From: Nitrosotalea sp.
GTDB taxonomy: Archaea > Thermoproteota > Nitrososphaeria > Nitrososphaerales > Nitrosopumilaceae
Assembly (NCBI GenBank): GCA_031296345.1
Contig: JARLFW010000056.1
Coordinates: 1 to 5,420 of the forward strand
Direction: 5' to 3'
DNA: 5,420 nt
The notes below the pieces were generated by a model. It was not told where the DNA came from and ran no database searches. It saw only the letters and a program-made list of their open reading frames with translations. Of the stretch, positions 1 to 5,342 are shown piece after piece (position 1 is the first letter of the stretch; each line of letters opens with the position of its first letter). The translations under genes were made by a program, and so were the position numbers.

Positions 1-960
1 AGTTGTGAGCCTGCCCTTGTTGGTTGTATATCGTGCTTCCATGTCGCCTTTATGCCCCATGAAAAATTGTCTATATGCATGAGCAATTTTTCCATTGCTT
101 TCTGCCAGGAGCAGTTGCGTATCAAAATATGCCCGGAGGACATAGGGCCTTGCCTTGATCACGGCTCTTATCGAATCTCTTATCTCCGATGTGATATTTT
201 TTGTCGTGATAAATTTTGTAGCAGATATTTTGTTTCTTCTTAATTCGTATCCTTTTTCAAATACAATAACAGGAGAGCTTGCATCAAGTCTTTCACCGTC
301 TGAGAGTCTCATTTTCAGATATCCCAGAAGATAGTTGCATCCTTCTCTTGGAAGAAATGTAAAGTACTTGTTTTTTGCTTTTGAAATATTTGGTCTTACT
401 GTAATCATTGCAGGAATTTTAGAAAGTGATACTGTGTCATCTTTTATTGCAAGCCCTTCTATATCAGACAGACAGAGACCGTCTGTTGCGTCATAGTTTC
501 CAAGAACCTGCGGACGCAGGCCTGCAAGTGCCATCAAGCTTATGCTTGTTCTTCCACGCGGCCCTGATACATCAAGTATTGATGCAAGCTCTTCCTTTGT
601 TGGAACTCTCTCATCCTGTATCCTTACCGGGATGTCGGCATTTGTTATCTTGATTCTTCTTTTTGGCTGCACATAGTTGAATGCAAGCCATGACCTGATT
701 GCTTTTAGTATTCCATCAGTGTATCCCGGTGCATAATTTTGCGATTCAAGCCATGACACATGGTCAAGCAAAATATTTTCCAAATCCATTATATTTTGTT
801 GTCCAACGCTTACAAGCTCAGCAGGGGTCTTGTCAGTCCTCTTGCAGAAAAGATTCAGTCTTCTTAGTCTTACAGATGCAGTAAGCTTGCTTCCCCTTGC
901 CATGTTCTCATACCATCGCCTGACGTCCTGGTCCTTGAGAAGTTCTTTTGCCGGCCTCAT
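1..960 (-). CDS. Tyrosine-type site-specific recombinase (integrase), 3' end cut by window edge
   Basis: DNA strand-exchange enzyme of the tyrosine recombinase/phage integrase family. 320 codons are open from the ATG at 960 to the window edge. The N-terminal ~110 residues are helical and basic, like the SAM-like core-binding domain; the catalytic domain follows. Visible catalytic residues: Arg149 in ALAGLRPQVLG (box I), a Lys in the SKAKNKYF strand (194-198), Arg276 in RPYVLRAYF, His303 in MGHKGDMEARY and the likely nucleophile Tyr311. The His of the usual HxxR motif is Tyr273 here. The ATG at 960 is chosen because a TATA-like box lies at the right distance; no other start lies in frame between it and the tRNA gene, although the frame stays open into the tRNA, with an ATG at 1083. 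Only a short C-terminal tail seems to be missing. The gene follows tRNA-Val on the same strand, which suggests an integrase at the edge of an integrated element. A resident Xer-like recombinase is the alternative. Confidence 0.9.
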   Translation of the reverse strand, partial: MRPAKELLKDQDVRRWYENMARGSKLTASVRLRRLNLFCKRTDKTPAELVSVGQQNIMDLENILLDHVSWLESQNYAPGYTDGILKAIRSWLAFNYVQPKRRIKITNADIPVRIQDERVPTKEELASILDVSGPRGRTSISLMALAGLRPQVLGNYDATDGLCLSDIEGLAIKDDTVSLSKIPAMITVRPNISKAKNKYFTFLPREGCNYLLGYLKMRLSDGERLDASSPVIVFEKGYELRRNKISATKFITTKNITSEIRDSIRAVIKARPYVLRAYFDTQLLLAESNGKIAHAYRQFFMGHKGDMEARYTTNKGRLTT

Positions 961-987
961 TTGTTTTCGCAGACAAGGATTTGTGTT

Positions 988-995
988 GAATTTAA
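988..995 (-). promoter_or_regulatory. TATA-like box of the recombinase gene
   Basis: Read on the minus strand this is TTAAATTC. Its core is centred about 32 bases before the recombinase ATG at 960, which predicts a transcript starting near 966 with a leader of only a few bases. Archaeal box A normally lies about 26 bases before the start of transcription. The call rests on position and base composition only. Confidence 0.45.
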
Positions 996-1013
996 GGGGT
1001 TTAGAACGGGGTT
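996..1013. repeat. Short direct repeat (GGGGTT twice, 12-base period)
   Basis: GGGGTT occurs at 996-1001 and again at 1008-1013, just upstream of the recombinase TATA-like box and between it and the tRNA 3' end. A period close to one helical turn would suit a DNA-binding protein or recombinase arm sites. With only two six-base copies this may be chance. Confidence 0.3.
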
Positions 1014-1030
1014 CCGGATACTGGAGTAAA

Positions 1031-1055
1031 TGGGTCCACAGGGATTTGAACCCTG
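1031..1055 (-). other. Possible integration (att) site: T-arm and 3' acceptor strand of tRNA-Val
   Basis: This is inferred from context only. Integrases that use tRNA genes commonly recombine in the anticodon or T-arm through the 3' end and restore an intact tRNA. Here a tyrosine recombinase begins 70 bases beyond the tRNA 3' end and reads away from it, so the 3' part of the tRNA is the likely core. I see no second copy of this stretch in the window; the other att site would lie off the left edge. Confidence 0.25.
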
Positions 1056-1105
1056 GATCTTCGCCGTGTAAGGGCGACGTCATAACCGGTCTGGACTATG
1101 AACCC
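1031..1105 (-). tRNA. tRNA-Val (anticodon UAC)
   Basis: A full cloverleaf of 75 bases folds on the minus strand. The acceptor pairs GGGTTCA with TGGACCC, including one T-G wobble, with discriminator A at 1031. The D stem pairs GTC with GAC. The anticodon stem is TCGCC/GGCGA around loop CTTACAC, giving anticodon TAC (Val, reads GUA and probably other GUN codons). The variable loop is AGATC, and the T stem is CAGGG/CCCTG around TTCAAAT. There is no intron and no encoded CCA, as in most archaeal tRNAs. The gene appears intact despite the adjacent recombinase, as expected if integration regenerates the tRNA. Confidence 0.96.
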
Positions 1106-1129
1106 AAGCAAGCTCCAATTTAAAATGCA

Positions 1130-1135
1130 TTTAAA
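1130..1135 (-). promoter_or_regulatory. TATA box of tRNA-Val
   Basis: TTTAAA is centred about 27 bases before the tRNA 5' end at 1105, so transcription would start at or a base or two before the mature end. A second TTTAAA at 1119-1124 is too close to serve and would start transcription inside the tRNA. Confidence 0.6.
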
Positions 1136-1165
1136 CTTTGAGAATTATTCAAAATAAAAATGAAG

Positions 1166-1173
1166 AAATTATA
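1166..1173 (+). promoter_or_regulatory. Weak TATA-like sequence before the glycosyltransferase gene
   Basis: AAATTATA lies about 23 bases before the ATG at 1193. That is the spacing expected for a leaderless archaeal transcript. The region is AT-rich throughout, so the exact box is uncertain. Confidence 0.35.
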
Positions 1174-1192
1174 CGTTAATTAAATTGCAGAT

Positions 1193-2209
1193 ATGTTGGA
1201 CCTCGTTTTTTTCTCTAGCCCCATAGGATTAGGACATGCAACAAGAGATGTAGTAATATCTCACAATTTGGATGGAATAACAAAGAGATTTGTTAGTGGT
1301 GGAACTGCTCCTCAGCTTATCTCACAGAACGGTTTTGATGTAGATAATCTATACAAACCTCCTCCTTTTCAAGTTGAGAATGGTAATCTAAAACAGCCTC
1401 TAAAGTGGCTTTTCAAATATTATTCTTATTACAAGGAATGTAAAGTAATCGCATCTCAAATACTTGAAACCTATTCCCCAAAACTTGTCATAAGTGATGA
1501 AGATTTTGCATCGCTAGTTGTGGCTCAAGAGAGAAGAATCAAGACAATTTTGGTAACTGATATACTTGAAACAAAATTTGCAAAGGGAATCGGCTCTATA
1601 ATTGAGAATCAAATGAACAAGTCAATGAAAAAAATAATTAAAAATTGTGATCTTGTAATTTTGCCTGAGAATGGAAAGGACGAGGGAAACATGGTAAGAG
1701 TTGGGCCAATAGTTCGTAAAACATTACAATCTCGTGAACAATTAAGAGAAAAATTTGCTTTTCATAAAAAAACAATTGTTGTAAGTATGGGAGGAACAGA
1801 TTCTGGTAAATTTTTGATAGAAAAAATTCTTAAAGTATATCCAAAAATTGAGTTGGATGTAGAACTTGTTATTGTATCTGGTCCATCGTTTAATTTAGAT
1901 CTACCACATGTCAGAAATCTAGGATTTGTAAATAACTTGCATGAAGTTGTATTTGCAGCAGACTTGGTCATTTCACTTGCTGGAAAATCCACCATAGATG
2001 AATCGAGATATTATGGAACTCCTGGAATATTTATTCCAATAAAGGGTCATTTTGAGCAAGAAGAGAATGCAAAGGAGTGGGGGTACAAACATGATGATAT
2101 TTTTCAAATAGATAAATTAATCAAGGAAAAGATTAACCAGAAAAGAAATCCGCAGCTTTTTGATGGAGCAAAAAGAGCATCAGATCTTATTAGAGATTTT
2201 TTGGCATAG
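1193..2209 (+). CDS. MurG-like GT-B glycosyltransferase (family 28 C-terminal domain)
   Basis: A 338-residue soluble protein with the two-Rossmann GT-B layout of MurG-like enzymes, which move a sugar from a nucleotide donor. The N-terminal domain opens with the acceptor-side glycine loop SSPIGLGHATRD (8-19). A linker near VGPIVR (170-175) leads to the C-terminal domain with VVSMGGTDSGK (196-206). The donor-site block is AADLVISLAGKSTIDE (255-270), followed by YGTPGIFIPI and GHFEQEENAKE (285-295), matching the MurG pattern of adlvisrAG.sTi.E, then P and Q..NA. No signal peptide or membrane helix is seen; MurG-type enzymes usually act peripherally on the inner membrane face. Archaea lack bacterial peptidoglycan, so the acceptor is unknown; a lipid-linked or surface glycan is my guess. 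The start is the first ATG, with no Shine-Dalgarno and a TATA-like box about 23 bases upstream, so probably leaderless. No neighbour hints at a pathway. Confidence 0.88.
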   Translation: MLDLVFFSSPIGLGHATRDVVISHNLDGITKRFVSGGTAPQLISQNGFDVDNLYKPPPFQVENGNLKQPLKWLFKYYSYYKECKVIASQILETYSPKLVISDEDFASLVVAQERRIKTILVTDILETKFAKGIGSIIENQMNKSMKKIIKNCDLVILPENGKDEGNMVRVGPIVRKTLQSREQLREKFAFHKKTIVVSMGGTDSGKFLIEKILKVYPKIELDVELVIVSGPSFNLDLPHVRNLGFVNNLHEVVFAADLVISLAGKSTIDESRYYGTPGIFIPIKGHFEQEENAKEWGYKHDDIFQIDKLIKEKINQKRNPQLFDGAKRASDLIRDFLA

Positions 2210-2259
2210 TTATTTTGGTGAAAATTAATGCCAGTGATGATGTTGAAAATATACAATAC

Positions 2260-2265
2260 TTTATA
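2260..2265 (+). promoter_or_regulatory. TATA box of the aspartokinase gene
   Basis: TTTATA lies about 31 bases before the TTG at 2294, predicting a transcript start near 2289. An earlier AATATACA at 2247-2254 is an alternative. The box suggests that aspartokinase is transcribed independently of the glycosyltransferase, and it favours the 2294 start over 2273. Confidence 0.5.
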
Positions 2266-2293
2266 GAAGGAATTGAAGAGAGGAAATCAAGTT

Positions 2294-3709
2294 TTGGAAA
2301 ATCTAGTTATTTCAAAATTTGGTGGAAGTGCAGTTGGTGTAGATGGTGTATTAATTCCAACAATCATCAGAAGGATAAATGAGTTAAAAAAAGACTCTAA
2401 AGTAATTACAGTATTTTCTGCTCCTCTAACAATATACAATGGAAAACAGAGATCACTTACTGATATTGCACTTGAGATTGGACGCATGGCAGAAAAAGGA
2501 GAAAACGTCAGTATTGACATTCTAAAAAAGCCATATCAAAAAATTGTTGAATTAATAGACAAGACATTGCAAAATGATTGTAATAGAATCATCGACTCTT
2601 TTCTTGCAAAGGCAGAAGCTGCTTTAGCAGAAACATTGCAAAAAAGAGAATTTGTCAATGAAACCAGGGCAAGATTACTTGCACATTCAGGCGAGGTATT
2701 AATGTCGCATGTAATGAATTTTGTCTTGAAAAGTTCTGGAATAAAGTCAGAAGTTATCACCTTTGACATATGGCCTATAATCACAGACAATAATTTAGAA
2801 TCTGCAAATTTTCTTGCTACCGAGTCTTCAGAGATAATGATCGGTGTTGAAAAATTGCTAGAAGGAAATGATGTTCTAACAATAGGCGGATTTATCGGAA
2901 AGACAACAGATGGAATCGAGACAACCTATGAGAGAGGAGGCTCTGATAGAACAGCAGCAGACCTTGGCATCCTTTTTAATAAAAAATACAATACTAGAAT
3001 TGATTTTGAGAAGGATAGTGCTGTATTATCTGCAGATCCTCGAGTTGTCAAAGAAGAACTAGAAAGTATTACCCATCTCTCATATAATGAGGCAAGAATT
3101 GCGGGAATGTTTGGAATGAAGATTCTGGATCCAATTGCGATAAAAGAGATTGTAGAAAACGGTGTAGAAATGCCAATCATGATTACTGACATGGGCAAGC
3201 CTGAAAAGATTACAACTATAGAAAGAAAACTTGGAGAAAAAAATGGACATCCACTTAAAATAGTTACTGGGAAAAAAACTTGCGCTATTGTTAGGATTGA
3301 AAAAGAGTCTTCTGAAAGATTATTCCATTCACTTGACAAAGATAAGAGATATAGCGAGTTTGTAGTCTTGTCTCCATTTACTAAAGATGATATTGAATTT
3401 ACAAGAATATTATTTCTAGATGGCGATTATGTCAAGCGCAATGAAAGATACATCTTGGGATTTGATTCATTAGCATCTATAACTTACAATAGAGGTGTCA
3501 TCACCTTAATTGGAGATGAAATGTGGCGTGTTCAGCAAGTTGCATCAAGGGCAAGCGCTAGAATAGGTGAAGCAGGTTTGAACATTCTCAACATGGATGC
3601 CCAGGAAGAAACATCTAGAATCATAATAATAATAGAAGACAGTGGAGACAGCATAGAAAAAGCAATTCGTGCAGTTCATGCTGAAAGATCTAAAATAAAA
3701 TTTGTTTAA
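2294..3709 (+). CDS. Aspartokinase with C-terminal ACT domain (divergent)
   Basis: Aspartate kinase, EC 2.7.2.4: ATP-dependent phosphorylation of L-aspartate, the first step toward homoserine, threonine and methionine; cytoplasmic. With the TTG start at 2294 it has 471 residues, normal for the family. The kinase domain shows SKFGGSAVG (7-15), LLAHSGEVL near 128-136, GGFIGKTTDG (198-207), ERGGSDRTAADLG (213-225), SADPRVV (246-252) and NEARIAGMFGMKILDP (265-280). The C-terminal ~70 residues, with IGEAGLNILNMDAQ, resemble a ligand-binding ACT domain, so feedback control is likely. Two things are odd: the usual TDVDG-type stretch before the DPR motif reads DFEKDSA, and the family's HP in GAKVLHP is DP. 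The 2294 TTG has GAGG ten bases upstream and gives the typical N-terminus; an in-frame TTG at 2273 would add seven residues and sits against a purine run. The fold is clear; exact activity is inferred. Confidence 0.9.
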   Translation: MENLVISKFGGSAVGVDGVLIPTIIRRINELKKDSKVITVFSAPLTIYNGKQRSLTDIALEIGRMAEKGENVSIDILKKPYQKIVELIDKTLQNDCNRIIDSFLAKAEAALAETLQKREFVNETRARLLAHSGEVLMSHVMNFVLKSSGIKSEVITFDIWPIITDNNLESANFLATESSEIMIGVEKLLEGNDVLTIGGFIGKTTDGIETTYERGGSDRTAADLGILFNKKYNTRIDFEKDSAVLSADPRVVKEELESITHLSYNEARIAGMFGMKILDPIAIKEIVENGVEMPIMITDMGKPEKITTIERKLGEKNGHPLKIVTGKKTCAIVRIEKESSERLFHSLDKDKRYSEFVVLSPFTKDDIEFTRILFLDGDYVKRNERYILGFDSLASITYNRGVITLIGDEMWRVQQVASRASARIGEAGLNILNMDAQEETSRIIIIIEDSGDSIEKAIRAVHAERSKIKFV

Positions 3710-3750
3710 CTAAAAATAACATCATCGGAATAATTTTTGTATTATAAAAT

Positions 3751-3780
3751 TAAAACGACGGTTTTACTTTTTTCTTTTTC
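3751..3780. terminator. Hairpin plus T-tracts between convergent genes (likely bidirectional terminator)
   Basis: The arms TAAAAC (3751-3756) and GTTTTA (3761-3766) enclose loop GACG. On the plus strand a C and two T6/T5 tracts follow, 42 bases after the aspartokinase stop codon. On the minus strand the hairpin begins with the stop codon of the small basic gene and is followed by TTTTATAAT. Archaeal termination depends chiefly on T-tracts; the hairpin may be incidental. Confidence 0.5.
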
Positions 3781-3838
3781 TGCGTGCAGCTCTTTGATCT
3801 GCTTTTCGCTTGTGTTTTCCAGTCTTTCTTAAAACCAT
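3764..3838 (-). CDS. Very small, highly basic protein (24 residues), hypothetical
   Basis: This short frame runs from an ATG at 3838 to a TAA at 3766-3764. The product begins MVLRKTGKHKRKADQ and ends RAARRKRKK. Twelve of its 24 residues are Lys or Arg and there is no acidic residue but one Asp. This composition is typical of tiny ribosomal proteins (such as L41e) and other RNA-binding peptides, but I do not recognise the family. The frame has a stop upstream (TGA, four codons before the ATG), so it cannot be longer. AT-rich TATA-like sequence (TAAATTAT, minus strand) lies about 20 bases before the ATG, roughly fitting a leaderless transcript. It converges on the aspartokinase gene and its stop codon sits in the hairpin between them. 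Such a composition could arise by chance in A-rich DNA, yet GKHKRKADQRAARRKRK reads like a real RNA-binding tail. Confidence 0.45.
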   Translation of the reverse strand: MVLRKTGKHKRKADQRAARRKRKK

Positions 3839-3901
3839 ATATAAAAATCAGGATAATTTACCAGAATTTCTATCTTTGGTATATCAAAAATTATATAACA
3901 A

Positions 3902-3988
3902 TTGACCGCCTACAAGTCCATACCTGTAGGAAGTCAAAGTGGGTTTATTCTTGAGCCTCTTTATCTAGAATCAGCTCGGCGTTACCCA
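3902..3988. ncRNA. Candidate structured RNA: two adjacent imperfect hairpins
   Basis: No gene is seen between 3839 and 4043, but two inverted repeats lie side by side. Hairpin 1 (3902-3937): TTGAC, a CG/AA internal loop, CCTACA, an A/C mismatch, one G-C pair, loop TCCATA, and the matching arms down to GTCAA. Hairpin 2 (3940-3988): TGGGT/ACCCA below an internal loop, then GAGC/GCTC (3953-3956 with 3974-3977). As plus-strand RNA the upper stem gains two U-G pairs (3951-3952 with 3978-3979), absent from the minus-strand RNA. The large internal loop and ACA at 3991-3993, a few bases past the lower stem, recall an archaeal H/ACA guide RNA, though the lower stem is short. TATA-like sequences lie on the left (TATATC about 3880, TTATATAA 3891-3898) and right (AATTATATTA 4000-4009), so strand is open. 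No tRNA, 5S or SRP features are seen. Confidence 0.3.
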
Positions 3989-4030
3989 AAACACGCGCTA
4001 ATTATATTACGATCAAGAAATATTTAGAGT

Positions 4031-4046
4031 TGATCTATATAGATCA
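4031..4046. repeat. Perfect 16-base palindrome TGATCTATATAGATCA
   Basis: Both strands read identically. It overlaps the stop codon of the small membrane protein gene (TGA at 4046-4044 on the minus strand). It could be a dimeric regulator site, a TATA-containing promoter element or a transcript-end hairpin (the arms have almost no loop, so a DNA site is more likely than an RNA hairpin). No function can be assigned. Confidence 0.5.
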
Positions 4047-4256
4047 CGTATAGGTTCCATTGATTGCCCATAGTACGAGTGCAATTCCAATCAATACATA
4101 CCACTTGAAGTTACGCTTGTCAAGAAATGCATTCTTGGGTACAAGTTGCCCTTCTGTTGTGGACAGACGAATCTTTCTCATCTCAAATCCATTTCCCACA
4201 ATACCAATAACAAACAAAGCAACTGAGGCAAATGACAGTATAGGTTGTAGAGACAT
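4044..4256 (-). CDS. Small two-helix membrane protein, hypothetical
   Basis: A 70-residue protein of unrecognised family. Two hydrophobic segments are clear: about residues 5-22 (PILSFASVALFVIGIVGN) and 52-66 (WYVLIGIALVLWAIN). They are joined by a ~30-residue basic, polar loop (FEMRKIRLSTTEGQLVPKNAFLDKRNFK), so it is probably an integral membrane hairpin protein with both ends on the same side. The ATG at 4256 is supported by a TTTAAA box (4282-4287) at the right distance, giving an almost leaderless mRNA. The opposite strand also carries an open frame (4060-4281), but that product lacks any domain look and has no placed promoter, so I read the minus strand as real. It is divergent from ilvE across a 111-base gap. 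Its role is unknown; subunit or assembly factor of a membrane complex would be guesses. Confidence 0.75.
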   Translation of the reverse strand: MSLQPILSFASVALFVIGIVGNGFEMRKIRLSTTEGQLVPKNAFLDKRNFKWYVLIGIALVLWAINGTYT

Positions 4257-4263
4257 AGGAAAG

Positions 4264-4281
4264 TCAAGGATGTTTCCTTGA
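4264..4281. promoter_or_regulatory. Inverted repeat TCAAGGA-TGTT-TCCTTGA, operator candidate
   Basis: Perfect 7-base arms around a 4-base spacer abut the TATA box (4282-4287) of the minus-strand membrane protein gene and end 7 bases before its ATG. A dimeric repressor bound here would block polymerase recruitment or the start site at about 4258. An RNA hairpin is less likely because the predicted transcript begins near or downstream of it. Confidence 0.45.
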
Positions 4282-4287
4282 TTTAAA
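4282..4287 (-). promoter_or_regulatory. TATA box of the small membrane protein gene
   Basis: TTTAAA is centred about 28 bases before the ATG at 4256, predicting a transcript start about two bases before the start codon. It directly adjoins the inverted repeat at 4264-4281. Confidence 0.6.
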
Positions 4288-4337
4288 GACAGTCGCGTCT
4301 TTCCAGTTATGATAATTCATGTAGATTTGATTAATTC

Positions 4338-4343
4338 TTTAAA
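4338..4343 (+). promoter_or_regulatory. TATA box of ilvE
   Basis: TTTAAA is centred about 27 bases before the ilvE ATG at 4368, so transcription should start at or within a base or two of the start codon (leaderless). No Shine-Dalgarno sequence is present between box and ATG, which agrees with this. Confidence 0.65.
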
Positions 4344-4367
4344 TTACCAAACTCTATCTAATTTTGT

Positions 4368-5282
4368 ATGAAAGAGCAAGGAAAGATTTGGATGAATGGT
4401 AAACTTGTGGCATACAAAAATGCAAAGGTCCATGTCCTTACTCATGCATTACATTATTCGACCGCCATATTTGAGGGGATTAGATGTTATAACACTCCAA
4501 AAGGTCCTATGATTTTCAGATTATCAGAACATGTAGACAGACTGTTCAAGTCTGCAAAAATGTATTCAATGAAAATGCCTTATTCAAAAAAAGAAATTTC
4601 AGATGGAATAATCAAGACAGTAAAGGCAAGTAAATTAAAAGAATGTTACATCAGACCAATTGCATATTATGGTCATGGTGTGATGGGTCTTACACCAACT
4701 CCAAATAAAGTTGAAGTTGCAATAGCTTGCTGGGAATGGAATCAAGGCGAGTCTAGCGCAGGAAAGCTACGCGGAGCTAGATGTAAAGTATCAAGTTGGC
4801 TTAGAATAGATTCAAGATCTCAGCCCATGCAAGCAAAGGCTGCATCAAATTATGCAAATGCTGCACTTGCAAGAGTTGAAGCCCTAAGAGATGGATATGA
4901 TGAAGCAATCATGCTAAACTATCACGGTAAAGTATCAGAAGGAAGTGCAGAAAATATTTTCATTGTCAACAAGGGCGAGATCTCAACACCTCCACTTAGC
5001 GCTGGAATCTTGGATGGAATAACAAGAGACAGTGTCATCAAAATAGCACGTTCTGAGGGATTTACAGTAATTGAAAGAGGTATTGACAGAGAAGACCTCT
5101 ATGTAGCAGATGAGGTATTTATGACTGGCACTGCAGCAGAAGTAAAATCAGTAACTGAGATTGATAATGTTCCAATTGGAGATGGCAAACTAGGAGAAGT
5201 GACTCGTAAGTTACAAGATGCTTTCTTTGAAGCTTCAAGAGGAAAAGATGAACGTTATCTAGAGTGGTTTACTCCAATCTAA
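4368..5282 (+). CDS. ilvE: Branched-chain amino acid aminotransferase
   Basis: A PLP-dependent class IV (fold type IV) aminotransferase, EC 2.6.1.42, which transfers an amino group between glutamate and the branched 2-oxo acids: the last step of isoleucine, leucine and valine synthesis; cytoplasmic. It has 304 residues, the usual length for IlvE. Key motifs are in order: HALHYSTAIFEGIRCY (26-41), YIRPIAYYG (94-102), QAKAASNYANA (156-166) with the PLP-binding Lys157, DGYDEAIMLNYHGKVSEGSAENIF (175-198) with Glu191 for the PLP ring nitrogen, GILDGITRD (213-221) for the phosphate, and ADEVFMTGTAAEV (247-259). The whole C-terminal half lines up closely with bacterial IlvE rather than D-amino acid aminotransferase or aminodeoxychorismate lyase. 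The ATG at 4368 is the first in frame and fits the leaderless promoter. The gene appears monocistronic, divergent from the membrane protein gene. No anomaly seen. Confidence 0.95.
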   Translation: MKEQGKIWMNGKLVAYKNAKVHVLTHALHYSTAIFEGIRCYNTPKGPMIFRLSEHVDRLFKSAKMYSMKMPYSKKEISDGIIKTVKASKLKECYIRPIAYYGHGVMGLTPTPNKVEVAIACWEWNQGESSAGKLRGARCKVSSWLRIDSRSQPMQAKAASNYANAALARVEALRDGYDEAIMLNYHGKVSEGSAENIFIVNKGEISTPPLSAGILDGITRDSVIKIARSEGFTVIERGIDREDLYVADEVFMTGTAAEVKSVTEIDNVPIGDGKLGEVTRKLQDAFFEASRGKDERYLEWFTPI

Positions 5283-5342
5283 AAGTAAAACCTGAAAGAT
5301 TCAAGTATCCCAAAACAGACATAGAATTTGATGGTACTATCA

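Noticed and set aside
52..1123. Plus-strand open frames at 52-243, 426-653, 699-884 and 830-1123
   Set aside because: They lie opposite the clearly conserved recombinase and the tRNA, and their products are low-information Leu/Ser/Cys-rich sequences without motifs.
1119..1124. Second TTTAAA near tRNA-Val as its promoter
   Set aside because: It is too close: transcription would start inside the tRNA. The copy at 1130-1135 has the correct spacing.
1762..1995. Minus-strand open frame inside the glycosyltransferase gene
   Set aside because: It is antisense to the conserved GT-B donor-site motifs and has no domain or promoter.
2234..2290. GTGATGA at 2234-2240 as the C box of a box C/D guide RNA
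   Set aside because: No CTGA D box follows within about 60 bases, and no terminal stem can be formed.
2218..2382. Short plus-strand frame with GTG start at 2218 (54 residues) ahead of and overlapping aspartokinase
   Set aside because: The first 28 residues look protein-like, but the rest overlaps aspartokinase in another frame and becomes Trp/Cys-rich, typical of an out-of-frame reading. The aspartokinase TATA box also lies inside it.
2287..3339. Minus-strand open frames at 2287-2520, 2536-2790 and 2926-3339 within the aspartokinase gene
   Set aside because: They are shadows of a conserved gene; their Ser/Ile-rich products have no recognisable motifs.
4060..4281. Plus-strand 73-residue frame opposite the small membrane protein
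   Set aside because: The minus-strand product has two well-formed hydrophobic helices and a TATA box at the right distance; the plus-strand product has neither.
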